A DNA stretch of 62,969 nt. Source: Acidobacteria bacterium Ga0077522. Its GTDB lineage: Bacteria; Acidobacteriota; Vicinamibacteria; Vicinamibacterales; Vicinamibacteraceae. The notes under the pieces are model-generated. The model saw only the letters and a program-made list of their open reading frames with translations, had not been told where the DNA came from and did not search any database. The position numbers were made by a program, and so were the translations under genes. How positions within the stretch are numbered: position 1 is the stretch's first letter; each line of letters opens with the position of its first letter. The stretch is from positions 1 through 62,969 of the forward strand of contig LNDN01000013.1 of the NCBI GenBank assembly GCA_001464065.1, in the 5' to 3' direction. Of the stretch, positions 10,033 through 19,451 are shown piece after piece.

Positions 10033-10502
10033 CAGTCCCTGAGATTGACCAGGTAGGTGTTGCCGGACGGGTTGGTGGGGTCGAGGCTGCCCGTCAACTG
10101 CAGCTTCAGCGCCGTGGCCTGCGCCGGCAGGAGCGCATCGATCAGGACGTCGAAGCCCGAACGGTCGGCATCGCCGGTCAGCGCTGGAATCTGGAGGAAG
10201 TACATGACCTTGCCGTCCACGTTGGGCAACGCCGACCGGTGGATGCGCAAGTCGCGGGCCTGCGCCTGGCGGACCTCCTGGGGACTCCTGGTCATCGCCT
10301 CCCGGACCTGCCGCGCCACCGCTTCGAACTCGGCCGTGCGGCCGGGCAGGACGCTGTAAATCACCAACCAGACATCGCCCGCGGTGCTCGTGGCGGCGGC
10401 CGCGGGCGCCTGGACGGCGGCCGGCGTCGCGGGACTGGTCCCTGTCGCGGGCGCCTGCGCCGACAGCCCGAGTACGCACAGCCACACCAGCCCCGCGGTC
10501 AT
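10032..10502 (-). CDS. Secreted protein, tandem paralogue C (unknown function)
   Basis: 156 residues, not recognised. An N-terminal signal segment (TAGLVWLCVLGLSAQAPA) is followed by an Ala/Pro/Thr linker to about residue 42. The folded part of about 110 residues begins WLVIYSVLPGRTAEFEAV and runs through a basic helix, RIHRSALPNVDGKVMYFLQIP and a final helix. The same plan occurs in the two genes upstream: strand, K/R-rich turn, EFE helix, RxHR strand, then a DGxVxYxxxxxP strand. This beta-alpha-beta-beta-alpha order with conserved Phe and Arg suggests a ferredoxin-like (dimeric alpha-beta barrel) fold. It overlaps the upstream paralogue by 4 bp. Confidence 0.75.
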   Translation of the reverse strand: MTAGLVWLCVLGLSAQAPATGTSPATPAAVQAPAAAATSTAGDVWLVIYSVLPGRTAEFEAVARQVREAMTRSPQEVRQAQARDLRIHRSALPNVDGKVMYFLQIPALTGDADRSGFDVLIDALLPAQATALKLQLTGSLDPTNPSGNTYLVNLRD

Positions 10503-11077
10503 GGCTTGGGCGCCGGCGGCGCGGTGGCCGCGGCCGCCGGAGCGGCGGCGCCGGGCGCGATGACGATGGTGAGGTTCGAGGCCTGGACGGTGGGCTGGAC
10601 GTGCGCGTCGCGGAACTGCTCGTAGAGCTGCGCCGCCTCCGTGGGTGCCGCCTCGGCGAGGAGGCGCGGCACGTCGTACTCGGCATTGGCCACCACGGGC
10701 TCGAGGAACGAGATGTACAGCACGCTGCCGTCACCGAGCGGCGTGGCCTGCCGGAAGACACGCCACCCGGCCCCCTGCTGGCGGCGCGTCTCGGTGGCGC
10801 TCGCGGCCAGCAGATCGCGCAGCCGGGTCATCACGGACTCGAAGTCGGCGGTCTTGTCGGCCTTGATGGCGTGGAAGACCATCCCCGTGGGCCCGGCCAT
10901 GGGCAGCGCGGCCGGCACGGCCGGCACCGTGGGCGCGGGCGTGGCGGGCGCCTCGGCGGCGGGAACGGCAGCCGGGGCGGCCGGCGCCGGGGGGGCGGAC
11001 GGCTGGGCCGGCGGCTGGGCGGCCAGCCCGGTCGGACCCGCGAGCGCGATGCAGAGGGTAAGCAGAATCGTTCGCAT
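10499..11077 (-). CDS. Secreted protein, tandem paralogue B (unknown function)
   Basis: 192 residues, not recognised. A signal peptide (MRTILLTLCIALAGPTGLAA) is followed by about 40 residues of Ala/Pro linker. The core domain begins GMVFHAIKADKTADFESVMT and carries GWRVFRQATPLGDGSVLYIS and a C-terminal helix, then a second Ala/Pro tail. It aligns by eye with the products of 10032-10502 and 11145-11696. The start is ATG at 11075-11077; a GTG six bases upstream is possible. The long Ala/Pro arms suggest tethering or spacing in the periplasm. Confidence 0.75.
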   Translation of the reverse strand: MRTILLTLCIALAGPTGLAAQPPAQPSAPPAPAAPAAVPAAEAPATPAPTVPAVPAALPMAGPTGMVFHAIKADKTADFESVMTRLRDLLAASATETRRQQGAGWRVFRQATPLGDGSVLYISFLEPVVANAEYDVPRLLAEAAPTEAAQLYEQFRDAHVQPTVQASNLTIVIAPGAAAPAAAATAPPAPKP

Positions 11078-11144
11078 GAGCACGAAGACCCCGGCCGGCG
11101 CGTGAGCACCGCCGGGGTCTGCTGAAATCAGGACGACGTCGACG

Positions 11145-11696
11145 CTACATGCCGCCGAGCGTCATGACGTTGGTCAGCGGCACGGCCGCGTTGAGCCCCT
11201 TGTCGTTGATGAGCGTCTGGAGCTCGTCCACGAGCGTCTTGGCCTCGGTCGGGAAGACCTCGAACAGAAGCATGCCCGGGCTGTATTCCTGGCCCTTGGC
11301 GATCGGGCTCACGAGCAGCACGTAGTTGATCGTGCCGTCGCCGGCGGGCGACGTCGACTTCATGAGCCGCATGCCCTCGGCCTGCGCCTTGCGCTCGGGC
11401 ACGGTGCTCTTGGCCATGGCTTCCTTCACACGGCCGAAGAACTGCTCGAACTTGGCACTGCTGTCGCCCTTGACCGCGTAGAACCACACGACGGCGTCGG
11501 CATTGTCGAAGGTCAGCTGTGGTTTGGCCGGTGCCGCCGGAGCGGCCGGGGCCGCAGGCTGCGCCGCATCGGCGGCCGGAGCTTGCGCCAGTGCTGGCGT
11601 GCTCACCATCAGACTGCTGACCATCAGTACGGCGGCGCCCAGGGCCACCCGCGTGCCCGCACGACGTGCGGCCCGCGCCTCCATCAACGAACGCAT
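11145..11696 (-). CDS. Secreted protein, tandem paralogue A (unknown function)
   Basis: 183 residues, not recognised; first of the three tandem paralogues. The ATG (11694-11696) has a good ribosome binding site, GGAGGAG, 6 bp upstream. A long signal segment ends near VSTPALAQAPA, an Ala/Pro linker follows, then the core VVWFYAVKGDSSAKFEQFFG, GMRLMKSTSPAGDGTINYVL and FEVFPTEAKTLVDELQTLI. It is the only one of the three with an obvious promoter and strong ribosome site, so the set is probably one operon. The core fold resembles that of its neighbours; no catalytic residue is evident. Confidence 0.75.
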   Translation of the reverse strand: MRSLMEARAARRAGTRVALGAAVLMVSSLMVSTPALAQAPAADAAQPAAPAAPAAPAKPQLTFDNADAVVWFYAVKGDSSAKFEQFFGRVKEAMAKSTVPERKAQAEGMRLMKSTSPAGDGTINYVLLVSPIAKGQEYSPGMLLFEVFPTEAKTLVDELQTLINDKGLNAAVPLTNVMTLGGM

Positions 11697-11742
11697 AGCA
11701 AGCTCCTCCAACTCCGAAACAGGGGTGGTGATTCCGGCGCCT

Positions 11743-11770
11743 ACTGTACCGTAAACGCCCTCCCGAACAA
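11743..11770 (-). promoter_or_regulatory. Possible sigma70 promoter for the paralogue operon
   Basis: On the minus strand TTGTTC (11765-11770), a 16-bp spacer and TACAGT (11743-11748) lie 47 bp upstream of the 11696 start. The match is moderate. Confidence 0.4.
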
Positions 11771-11773
11771 ACC

Positions 11774-12901
11774 TCATACGAAGACCTGCATCACTTCGTT
11801 TGCGAGGAGCATGCCACGACGCGTGAGCCGCATTCGGCCCGTCTCCCGCACCAGCAGGCCAGCCTCGACCGCAGGGGCGAGGGACGATCCGTAGCGACTC
11901 CAGACATCCTGACCGAAACGTGCCCGGTACGCGCCGGTGTCGATGCCCTCGGTCAAACGCAGCCCCATGAACAGCGCCTCGGCCAGTTGCGCCTCCGGAT
12001 CGAGACGCCGGGCTTCGGCGACAGGATCGGCCCCGGCGGCGACGCGATCGACGTAGGCGCGGGTATCGGCCACATGCTTCCAGCGGCGCCCGTCACGGGA
12101 CCCGTGCGCCCCGCAGCCGAAGGCCAGCCAGCCCGAGTCCCGCCAGTACTTCAGGTTGTGGCGGCTCTCGCGACCCGGTCGGGCCACGTTCGAAATCTCG
12201 TACTGGTGCAGCCCGGCGGCCTCGAGCTGGTCCATCGCCGCCTCGTACATGTCGGCCGCATCGTCGTCGGGGGTCTGCGACCACTGCTCGCGCGCCATCA
12301 GTTCCTGCAAGGGCGCGTTCGGATAGAGCTCGAGGAGGTAGAGCGACGCGTGGTCGGGGGCGGCGTCGATCAAGGCGCCGACCGACTGGAGCCACTGCGC
12401 GACGCTCTGGCCCGGCAGCCACATCATCAGGTCGAGGCTGACATTGTCGATCCCGGCGGCACGCGCCTCGCGCACGGCCTGCCGGGCGCGATCGGCGTCG
12501 TGGAGGCGACCGAGGCGACGCAGCTCGTCGTCCAGGAACGACTGCACGCCGAACGACATGCGGGTGACGCCGGCGGCGCGGAAGCCGGTGAGCCGGGCGA
12601 CATCCACCGTCTCGGGATTGGCCTCCATGGTGACCTCGGCATCGGCGGTCACCCGGAAGGCCGCGCCGCAGGCCTCCAGCACTCGCGCGATCTCGTGCGG
12701 CTCGAGCAGGGAGGGCGTGCCGCCGCCGAAGTAGATCGTGTCCACCGCGACTGGCTCGGCATCACGCGTGATGTGGGTGATCAGGGCGTCGACGTAGGCC
12801 GTCTTCAGCGCGGCGTCCATCAGCCCGCGGTTGAAGTTGCAGTAGTGGCAGATGGCGCTGCAGAACGGAACGTGGATGTAGACGCCGAGCGGCTCGGGCA
12901 C
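11774..12901 (-). CDS. hemW: Radical SAM HemW-like protein (CPO-III-related)
   Basis: Radical SAM protein, 375 residues. The 4Fe-4S motif is CSAICHYCNF (CxxxCxxC) near residue 15, after VYIHVPFC. GGGTPSLL, VTMEANPETV and RMSFGVQSF follow the HemN/HemW order, and LMMWLPGQS and ELYPNAPL continue it. HemW is now viewed as a haem chaperone and not a coproporphyrinogen oxidase; the short N-terminus and CxxxCxxCNF favour HemW over HemN. The GTG at 12899-12901 was chosen; no ribosome site is visible, and a CTG at the upstream stop is possible. It follows the DnaC-like gene by a few bases. Confidence 0.9.
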   Translation of the reverse strand: MPEPLGVYIHVPFCSAICHYCNFNRGLMDAALKTAYVDALITHITRDAEPVAVDTIYFGGGTPSLLEPHEIARVLEACGAAFRVTADAEVTMEANPETVDVARLTGFRAAGVTRMSFGVQSFLDDELRRLGRLHDADRARQAVREARAAGIDNVSLDLMMWLPGQSVAQWLQSVGALIDAAPDHASLYLLELYPNAPLQELMAREQWSQTPDDDAADMYEAAMDQLEAAGLHQYEISNVARPGRESRHNLKYWRDSGWLAFGCGAHGSRDGRRWKHVADTRAYVDRVAAGADPVAEARRLDPEAQLAEALFMGLRLTEGIDTGAYRARFGQDVWSRYGSSLAPAVEAGLLVRETGRMRLTRRGMLLANEVMQVFV

Positions 12902-12906
12902 GAGCG

Positions 12907-13785
12907 TCAGCGGCGGGTGCCGGCGCGCCCGCCGGGCCACTTGAGCTCCGGGGCTGCCGTGCCGGGTGTGCGATCGCCGTCGCGCAGCTTCGCGCGCATC
13001 GGGGCGCTCGCCTTGATGGGCAGCGAGGGGGGGCCGCCCTGCTTCTTGCGCTTGCGCCACAGGGCGACGAGGTCCTCTTCGCCGCCGTTGGCGGGCAGCT
13101 CGCGGAAGTCGCCGCCATCGAGGTCGAGGAACTCGCACATCTCGTGCAGCCGTGACCGCATGCGGAAGCCGATGCGGAACAGCAACGAGTCCGGCGTGGC
13201 GCCTTCCGGGTCGTCCACGTAGTTGGACGTGAACAGCGTGAGTCGCTTCTCGCTGTAGCGGGTGTTGACGATCAGGTTCAGGGTCTCGTCCACCCACTCG
13301 GACGCCTTCTCGGCCCCGAGGTCGTCGAGCACGAGGACGTCGGCCGTCATCACCGGACGCAACACGTCGCGCTCGGTCTCGCGCACGAGCGGGTCGTAGG
13401 TGCTGCGGATGACGCGCAGCAGATCGCGCGTGTCGTAGAACACGCCGCGCGCGCCCTTCTCCTGCACGAGCGTGCGCAGGATGGCGACGGCGAGATGCGT
13501 CTTGCCGACGCCCGGGGGGCCGAGGAGGAACAGCCCGCGATCGGCGACGGGATAGCGCTGCACGAGCGTGCGCGCCGACATCAAGGCGCGCTCGAGCGAC
13601 TCGTTGCCGTAGGTGAGGAACGCCGAGAAGTCGCAGTGCTGATAGCGACGCGGGATGCGCGAGTCGTGACGGCGCCGCGACGCGGCGGCAGTGCGCCAGC
13701 AGTCACACCGGGTCACACGACGTTCGCCGTCGTGCTCCACCGTCTTCCAACCCGTTCCATTGCAGATGCTGCAGGCCACGTCCAA
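12907..13785 (-). CDS. DnaC/DnaI-like AAA+ helicase loader with zinc motif
   Basis: 292-residue AAA+ ATPase. The N-terminus has a CxxC and CxC pair (CSICNGTGW, then TRCDCW), a DnaI-like zinc ribbon. Walker A is GPPGVGKTHLA, Walker B is VLVLDDLGAE, sensor 1 is LFTSNY, and an arginine-finger segment is FRMRSRLHEMC. DnaC/DnaI proteins load the replicative helicase; IstB transposition helpers share the core but lack this N-terminus, and no transposase partner is adjacent. The start is TTG at 13783-13785, with GTG at 13779 as an alternative; both are weak. The C-terminal 50 residues are basic and disordered. Confidence 0.87.
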   Translation of the reverse strand: MDVACSICNGTGWKTVEHDGERRVTRCDCWRTAAASRRRHDSRIPRRYQHCDFSAFLTYGNESLERALMSARTLVQRYPVADRGLFLLGPPGVGKTHLAVAILRTLVQEKGARGVFYDTRDLLRVIRSTYDPLVRETERDVLRPVMTADVLVLDDLGAEKASEWVDETLNLIVNTRYSEKRLTLFTSNYVDDPEGATPDSLLFRIGFRMRSRLHEMCEFLDLDGGDFRELPANGGEEDLVALWRKRKKQGGPPSLPIKASAPMRAKLRDGDRTPGTAAPELKWPGGRAGTRR

Positions 13786-13845
13786 GGGATCGGCATGATA
13801 GCGCGAAGGGCGCGCCGCGGCAGCCGAACGCCGGGCGAAGGTGTG

Positions 13846-14265
13846 TCAATCGTCGGGATCGGTGGGCGAAGGCGCGTCCGTCGGGGGCCGCACGAACGAG
13901 GCGGGACCACTCTTGACCATCGCCGTGGACAGGCGCTGCTCCCAGTCGCCGAGGCCTCGCACCATTTCCTGCTTGACGTAGCCCATGAACTCGTTGACCT
14001 CGTGCTGCATCTGTGCCATGCGCTCGCGCAGGTTGAGGATGATCTCGACACCGGCGAGGTTGACGCCGAGCTCGCGCGTCAGCGTGAGGATGGTCTCGAG
14101 CCGCTCCAGGTCTTCATCCGAGTAGAGGCGGGTGTTGCCGTCGGTGCGTGACGGACGGAGCAGGCCCTCGCGTTCGTAGAGCCGCAACGTCTGCGGGTGG
14201 ATGTTGTAGCGCTGCGCCACCGCGCTGATCATGTAGAGCGCCTTGCCTGGACGACGTGTGGACAT
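13846..14265 (-). CDS. hspR: MerR-family heat-shock repressor HspR
   Basis: 139 residues. The N-terminal MerR winged helix reads YMISAVAQRYNIHPQTLRLY, then EREGLLRPSRTDGNTRLYS and DLERLETILTLTRELGVNL. A helix able to form the antiparallel coiled coil follows (IILNLRERMAQMQHEVNEF). HspR represses dnaK operons and uses DnaK as co-repressor, and the position directly behind dnaK and dnaJ supports this name over other MerR proteins. No HAIR inverted repeat (CTTGAGT-N7-ACTCAAG) is visible upstream of dnaK, so the operator in this lineage may differ. It starts 4 bp after dnaJ. Confidence 0.9.
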   Translation of the reverse strand: MSTRRPGKALYMISAVAQRYNIHPQTLRLYEREGLLRPSRTDGNTRLYSDEDLERLETILTLTRELGVNLAGVEIILNLRERMAQMQHEVNEFMGYVKQEMVRGLGDWEQRLSTAMVKSGPASFVRPPTDAPSPTDPDD

Positions 14266-14268
14266 CGC

Positions 14269-15438
14269 TCACCCTTCCGTCTTCTCGCTGACGTCCACCG
14301 CCGTCGTCGCGGTCGCGACCTCGGCAGACCACCTCGCGGTGGACGCAGCCGCATCGCCGGTGCGCCATGCCGCGCGCACGTCCTCGGGATGCAATCGCGC
14401 GAACTCCTGCATCAACTGACGTCCACGGGCGTCGATCACCGGCGGCAGCACCAGCTGCACCTCGATGACCAGGTCGCCGCGCGGTCCACGGCGCGATGGC
14501 ACCCCCCGTTCACGCAGGCGGAGCCGTTGTCCGGACTGCACACCGGGCGGCACCCGCACGGACACCACACCGTCGACGGTCGGCACCGCGATGCGTGCCC
14601 CGAGCACGGCTTCATGCACGGCCACCGGCAGCGTCATGTGCAGATCGCTGCCGTGCCGCGTCAGCCGCGCATCCGGTGCCACGCGCACCCGAAGGTGCAG
14701 GTCCCCGGGCGCCCCGCCCCGATGCCCGGCATGCCCGTCGCCGGGCTGTACCAGCAGATCGCCATCGGCGAGGCCCGGCGGCAGGGCCACGCTGACCGAC
14801 TGCGTCATCTCGTGGTGACCGTGCCCGTGACACCCGCGACACGGGCGCTGGCCGACCAGGCCCGCGCCCTGACAGGCCTCGCAGGCGCGCACGAACACCA
14901 TGTGCCCTCGGCCCAACCGCACCTGCCCGGAGCCCCCGCAAGGCTGACAGCGGACCGGCGCCGCATCGAGGACCCCGAGCCCGCGACACAGACGGCAGGC
15001 CACGCGACGGGACACCTCGATCTGCCGGACGGCGCCGTGCAGCACCTCCGCCAGCGTGATGACGATCTCGGCGTGGACATCGGTGCCTCGCAGGCTCCCG
15101 GGACCACCCGTCGCGGCCTGCCGGAAGACGTCCACGAAGAGATCCCCGAACGTGGACGCCTCCGCGCCATGCACGGCGAGCGAGAAGTCGAAGCCGGCAA
15201 ACGAGGCGGGCGCCGCCGCCGGTGGCGGCGCCATCGCCCCTGACGCGTCGTACGAGCGCCGCCGCACGGGATCCACCAGTGTCTCGAAGGCGGCGGTGAT
15301 GGCCGCGTATCGCTGCGCGGCCTCGGCGTTGCCGGGGTTCAGATCGGGATGCCAGCGGCGCGCCAGGCGGCGGTACGCCCGTCGCACTTGCGCCTCCGAC
15401 GCATCCCGATCGAGTCCCAGCAGGTCGTACGGCGACAT
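14269..15438 (-). CDS. dnaJ: Chaperone DnaJ (type I, four zinc motifs)
   Basis: 389-residue Hsp40. The J-domain at residues 1-65 contains the HPD tripeptide (RRWHPDLNPG). A short linker replaces the usual Gly/Phe stretch. The zinc region has all four CxxCxGxG repeats: CRLCRGLG, CQPCGGSG, CEACQGAG and CRGCHGHG. The C-terminal beta domains follow. It stimulates DnaK ATPase and delivers clients. It begins 3 bp after the dnaK stop. There is no grpE in this operon. The C-terminal 50 residues, Ala-rich and charged, are outside the usual family length. Confidence 0.95.
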   Translation of the reverse strand: MSPYDLLGLDRDASEAQVRRAYRRLARRWHPDLNPGNAEAAQRYAAITAAFETLVDPVRRRSYDASGAMAPPPAAAPASFAGFDFSLAVHGAEASTFGDLFVDVFRQAATGGPGSLRGTDVHAEIVITLAEVLHGAVRQIEVSRRVACRLCRGLGVLDAAPVRCQPCGGSGQVRLGRGHMVFVRACEACQGAGLVGQRPCRGCHGHGHHEMTQSVSVALPPGLADGDLLVQPGDGHAGHRGGAPGDLHLRVRVAPDARLTRHGSDLHMTLPVAVHEAVLGARIAVPTVDGVVSVRVPPGVQSGQRLRLRERGVPSRRGPRGDLVIEVQLVLPPVIDARGRQLMQEFARLHPEDVRAAWRTGDAAASTARWSAEVATATTAVDVSEKTEG

Positions 15439-15441
15439 CGT

Positions 15442-17334
<1,893 letters not shown>

Positions 17335-17408
17335 GACGTCTGCCCCTCTGCGTAAGCAATGGGCCCGTCCGTGGGTACGTTCCCTCGGCAGCCCTTCATA
17401 ACGTTGGC

Positions 17409-17437
17409 ATCATAAAACCTGCGTACGACAATGTCAA
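17409..17437 (-). promoter_or_regulatory. Near-consensus sigma70 promoter of dnaK
   Basis: On the minus strand: TTGACA (17432-17437), 17-bp spacer, TATGAT (17409-17414). The match is -35 perfect and -10 five of six, at optimal spacing. CIRCE and HAIR are both absent nearby. The spacer holds the palindrome CGTACG. Confidence 0.85.
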
Positions 17438-17445
17438 CCACACAC

Positions 17446-17560
17446 CATTCCTTCGCCCTTTCCCCCTCGCCCTTCCCCCTTCCCTTTGCCCTTTCTTCCC
17501 TCCCTCCTGTCCCCTCCGTCCTCCCTCCGTCCTCCCTCCTCTGCTCCTCCGTCCTCGTCC
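17446..17560. repeat. Pyrimidine-rich tract between dnaK and the FecR-like gene
   Basis: About 115 bp of almost pure C/T on the plus strand, with a loose 7-bp rhythm (GCCCTTT, CCCCCTC, GCCCTTC, CCCCTTC; later CCTCCGT and CTCCCTC units). The 339-bp gene-free stretch 17335-17673 holds the dnaK leader and promoter, this tract and the upstream region of the next gene; I see no coding sequence in it. Confidence 0.75.
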
Positions 17561-17673
17561 GGGGTGTTCTCCCACCCCGTCCCAGCCGTTGCTTCAAGTG
17601 GCGAGTCCTATACTCGACCCGCCATGACCGGTCTCGCCGCGATGCCTGAGCGTCCGGTCCCGAAAGGAACGAC

Positions 17674-19410
17674 ATGAACGTGCAGGTCCTTGCTCGCGCG
17701 CTGGCCGTGGTGGTGGCGCTCGGAGTGCCGGCGCTCGGCAGCGCCCAACCTGAGGCCGCTGGCCCTCCGCCGGACCAGGCCGTCCAGCCCGGCGAGCCGC
17801 CGCCGCACCTGATTCGGCTCGAGGGGTCGGGCGCCCAGGTCGTGCGGGACGGCACGGCGCTCGCGCTGGAGCCGGGCGACCCCGTGCTCTTTGGCGACCG
17901 GGTGGACATCGGGGCGGCCTACGGTCAGGTGCTCTGGAGCGAGGGGTCGCGTGTCGCCCTCGATCACGGCGGCCGTCTCGAGGCGCTGGCGCCCGACCTG
18001 CTGGCGCTGACGGCCGGTCGCGCCTTCGTCCAGCGACCGGCGTCCGCCACCGCGGTGCTCCGGGTCGATACCCCGGCAGGGTCCTTCCTGCTGGCGGCCG
18101 GCGGTGAGTACCGCCTCACCATCGACGGGGAAGAGACCACGCTCGGGGTGACCCGGGGGCAGGCCGAGGTCCAGACGGGGATGGGCGCGCAGACGGTGGC
18201 CGCGGGCCAGCAGATCGCCGTGCGCGACGGGCTGACCCCGGAGGCGCCTCGGCGCTTCAACGCGGCCGGCTACGACAGCTTCATCGCGTGGGCGAGCGCG
18301 CCGGCCGGCGCACCGGCGGCGGGCGCCCCGCTCGACACGTTCCAGGATCCGCGATTCGAGGCCTACTCGGACGTCTTCAACCGCGAAGGCGCGTGGGAGA
18401 CGGACCCGCAGCTCGGCGCCGTGTGGTTCCCGACCGTGGGCGCCGACTGGCGTCCCTATGCCGACGGCTACTGGCAGGCCTACGGCCCGCAGAGTCAGTG
18501 GCTCTGGGTCGGCCGCGATGCCTGGAGCTGGCCGACGCACCACTTCGGCCGCTGGGGCGTCAACGGGCGTGGCCGGTGGTACTGGACGCCCGGGCGGGAG
18601 TGGGCGCCGGCCTGGGTTTCGTGGAGTGTGGGCCCCGGCTACATCGGCTGGACGCCGCTGGGATCGCAGAACCGCCCGGTGTCCAGCTGGGACAGCGTCG
18701 CGCAGCGCCGCGGCGTCTACCCGGGCGGCACGCTCGACCCGTCACGCGCGTGGACGGTGATTCCGTCGGACCGCTTCGGCGAGCGCGATCGCATGCGACT
18801 CCATGCCGTGGATCCGCGCACGCTGGACAACCTCTCGGCCTTCGTGTCGCAGCGCACGGGTCCCCCGGGCCGGTACGGCCCCGGCCGGGGCGGCGCCGGC
18901 GCGTACGGCTACGGCGCCGGGGGCACGCGTCCCTACGGCGCGGGTGGGGGCACGGCGGTCTACGGGCCGGGTGGGTACTACGGCGGCGTGCGGTCGCGCA
19001 CGGGCGACGACACCACGGGTGAGCTTCGCCGTGGCGTCGGCCCGACGCGTGTGGGACCGCCGGCTCCCGGCTACGGCGGCCCGACGCCCCCGCCCGAAGA
19101 CCCCTACGAGCGCGCCCAGCGGGCCGTCGCGCCGCGCAGTCCGCAGCGGGCTCCGCGCCCCACGACGTCGGGGAGCGGCGCCGGGACGTCGTCGGAGACG
19201 GCGCCGGCCCGCGGGGCCTCGCCGCAGCGCCGCCCACCGCGCGAGGCGCCGCAGACCGCGCCACCGCCGGCAGCGCCCGAACCGCGCCCCACGCCCCCAC
19301 CGGCGGCCGAGCCGGCGCCTCCGGCGCGCGACCGCACGTCTCCGCCCGACGCCGCCACGGGCCGCAGCACGGGCACCTCGACCGGGCGGAAGGCCGTGCC
19401 GCGCCCCTGA
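17674..19410 (+). CDS. Secreted FecR-domain protein with DUF6600-like region and Pro-rich tail
   Basis: 578 residues. The signal peptide is about 1-24 (ending LGSAQP). A FecR-like beta domain spans about 60-190 (LFGDRVDIGAAYGQVLWSEG, TPAGSFLLAAGGEYRL, VTRGQAEVQ). Then comes a Trp/Tyr-rich region at about 245-345 (GADWRPYADGYWQAYGPQSQ, WYWTPGREWAPAWVSW, GPGYIGWTPLG) of the DUF6600 type. The last 180 residues are Gly/Tyr- then Pro/Arg-rich and disordered. No anti-sigma helix precedes the FecR part, so this is a secreted or periplasmic protein and not a FecR signal transducer. AAAGGA lies 8 bp before the ATG. Followed 41 bp later by PBP1A. Confidence 0.85.
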   Translation: MNVQVLARALAVVVALGVPALGSAQPEAAGPPPDQAVQPGEPPPHLIRLEGSGAQVVRDGTALALEPGDPVLFGDRVDIGAAYGQVLWSEGSRVALDHGGRLEALAPDLLALTAGRAFVQRPASATAVLRVDTPAGSFLLAAGGEYRLTIDGEETTLGVTRGQAEVQTGMGAQTVAAGQQIAVRDGLTPEAPRRFNAAGYDSFIAWASAPAGAPAAGAPLDTFQDPRFEAYSDVFNREGAWETDPQLGAVWFPTVGADWRPYADGYWQAYGPQSQWLWVGRDAWSWPTHHFGRWGVNGRGRWYWTPGREWAPAWVSWSVGPGYIGWTPLGSQNRPVSSWDSVAQRRGVYPGGTLDPSRAWTVIPSDRFGERDRMRLHAVDPRTLDNLSAFVSQRTGPPGRYGPGRGGAGAYGYGAGGTRPYGAGGGTAVYGPGGYYGGVRSRTGDDTTGELRRGVGPTRVGPPAPGYGGPTPPPEDPYERAQRAVAPRSPQRAPRPTTSGSGAGTSSETAPARGASPQRRPPREAPQTAPPPAAPEPRPTPPPAAEPAPPARDRTSPPDAATGRSTGTSTGRKAVPRP

Positions 19411-19451
19411 GGCGGCTGCCGGGAGACGAGGCATGATCGTAGGATCGCGTC

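Noticed and set aside
17335-17450. CIRCE or HAIR heat-shock operator
   Set aside because: Neither inverted repeat can be found by eye in the dnaK leader or promoter.
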